NCBI GenBank assembly: GCA_005884745.1 | Contig: VAZU01000092.1 | Location: forward strand, 1 to 6,989 | DNA: 6,989 bases | Direction of reading: 5' to 3' | DNA from: Alphaproteobacteria bacterium | Lineage (GTDB): Bacteria; Pseudomonadota; Alphaproteobacteria; Rhizobiales; Xanthobacteraceae | Part shown: positions 6,548 through 6,989 of the stretch, in pieces | Layout: each line of letters opens with the position of its first letter | Position numbering within the stretch: position 1 is the first letter of the stretch | The notes under the pieces: model-generated | The model's input: the letters and a program-made list of their open reading frames with translations, nothing else | Database searches by the model: none | Told to the model about the DNA's origin: nothing | Program-made: the position numbers and the translations under genes

Positions 6548-6989
6548 ATGTCGTTGACGCGGTTCCTCGAGCGCGGACGTTCGCTGGCGGAACGGATCCC
6601 CTATAGCCTCTTGGCACTCGTCTCGCGATTTGCGGTCGCGAGCGTGTTCTGGCGCTCCGGCCGCACCAAGGTCCATGGCTTCTCAATTCGCGAAGAGACC
6701 TTCGCGCTGTTTCGCGAGGAGTACCGGGTCCCGCTGCTCCCTCCCGACCTCGCTGCCTATATGTCGACGATCGCGGAGCATGTATTTCCCGTGCTGCTGG
6801 TGCTGGGGTTCGCCTCGCGGCTCTCGGCGCTCGGGCTGCTGGGCATGACGATGGTGATCCAGCTGTTCGTCTACCCGAGCGGGTGGCCCCAGCACATCCT
6901 CTGGATCGGCTTGCTGTTGCCGATCATCGCCCAGGGATCGGGTATCCTTTCGCTCGATCACCTCGCCTGGGGCCGCATGCGCTCTGCCA
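6548..6989 (+). CDS. DoxX-family membrane protein, C-terminus cut by window edge
   Basis: The first 147 residues of a small integral membrane protein of the DoxX family (COG2259). Four hydrophobic segments are visible at about 18-36, 69-87, 91-108 and 117-136. The conserved family features are RFAVASVFWRSGRTKVHGF near 27-45, a cytosolic-looking FREEYRVPLLPP loop (55-66), the AEHVFPVLLVLG helix (76-87) and FVYPSGWPQH (107-116). The family is usually about 150-160 residues, so only a short tail should be missing. DoxX was named for a subunit of an archaeal terminal quinol oxidase, and other members act in redox or membrane stress responses; most bacterial copies have no proven function, so none is assigned here. 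The ATG at 6548 is supported by GAGGAA 7 nt upstream. The gene diverges from the adenylate cyclase gene and could share regulation with it. Confidence 0.87.
   Translation, partial: MSLTRFLERGRSLAERIPYSLLALVSRFAVASVFWRSGRTKVHGFSIREETFALFREEYRVPLLPPDLAAYMSTIAEHVFPVLLVLGFASRLSALGLLGMTMVIQLFVYPSGWPQHILWIGLLLPIIAQGSGILSLDHLAWGRMRSA

Overview
The window is GC-rich, tightly packed bacterial chromosome. Gene style points to an alphaproteobacterium, most likely a Bradyrhizobium/Rhodopseudomonas-type Rhizobiales: a poly-beta-hydroxybutyrate-cycle dehydrogenase, LysR regulators beginning MEMHQIRYF, a Cache-HAMP-like class III cyclase and a DoxX protein with an ERIPYSLLAL start. This placement rests on recognising the proteins, not on a search. 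I see no rRNA, tRNA, CRISPR array, insertion sequence or phage gene. Six protein genes explain almost all of the sequence.

Layout. (1) 1-753, minus strand: a 3-hydroxybutyrate dehydrogenase of the SDR family, whose C-terminus lies beyond the left edge. (2) 754-870: a divergent promoter region. (3) 871-1845 and 1862-2806, plus strand: two LysR-type regulators, tandem paralogues that align without gaps at about 64% identity and are separated by 16 bp. (4) 2813-4144, minus strand: a type II NADH:quinone dehydrogenase-like flavoprotein, convergent with the second regulator with only 6 bp between stop codons. (5) 4301-6352, minus strand: a membrane-anchored class IIIb adenylate cyclase with an extracytoplasmic Cache-type sensor, upstream of and co-directional with the NADH dehydrogenase. 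(6) 6353-6547: a second divergent intergenic region, with a nested imperfect dyad. (7) 6548 to the right edge, plus strand: a DoxX-family membrane protein, open at its C-terminus.

How the genes may work together. The dehydrogenase makes NADH while oxidising 3-hydroxybutyrate, the NDH-2-like enzyme would pass NADH electrons to quinone, and DoxX-family proteins have sometimes been linked to quinol or redox chemistry. The two LysR proteins keep a cysteine at about the place of the peroxide-sensing Cys199 of OxyR. A loose theme of redox and carbon-reserve control is therefore possible but is inference. The divergent regulator is the obvious candidate to control the dehydrogenase gene. I found no clear sign of a wholly new system. 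The best leads are the paralogous LysR pair with its cysteine pattern, and the structured divergent region at 6433-6513.
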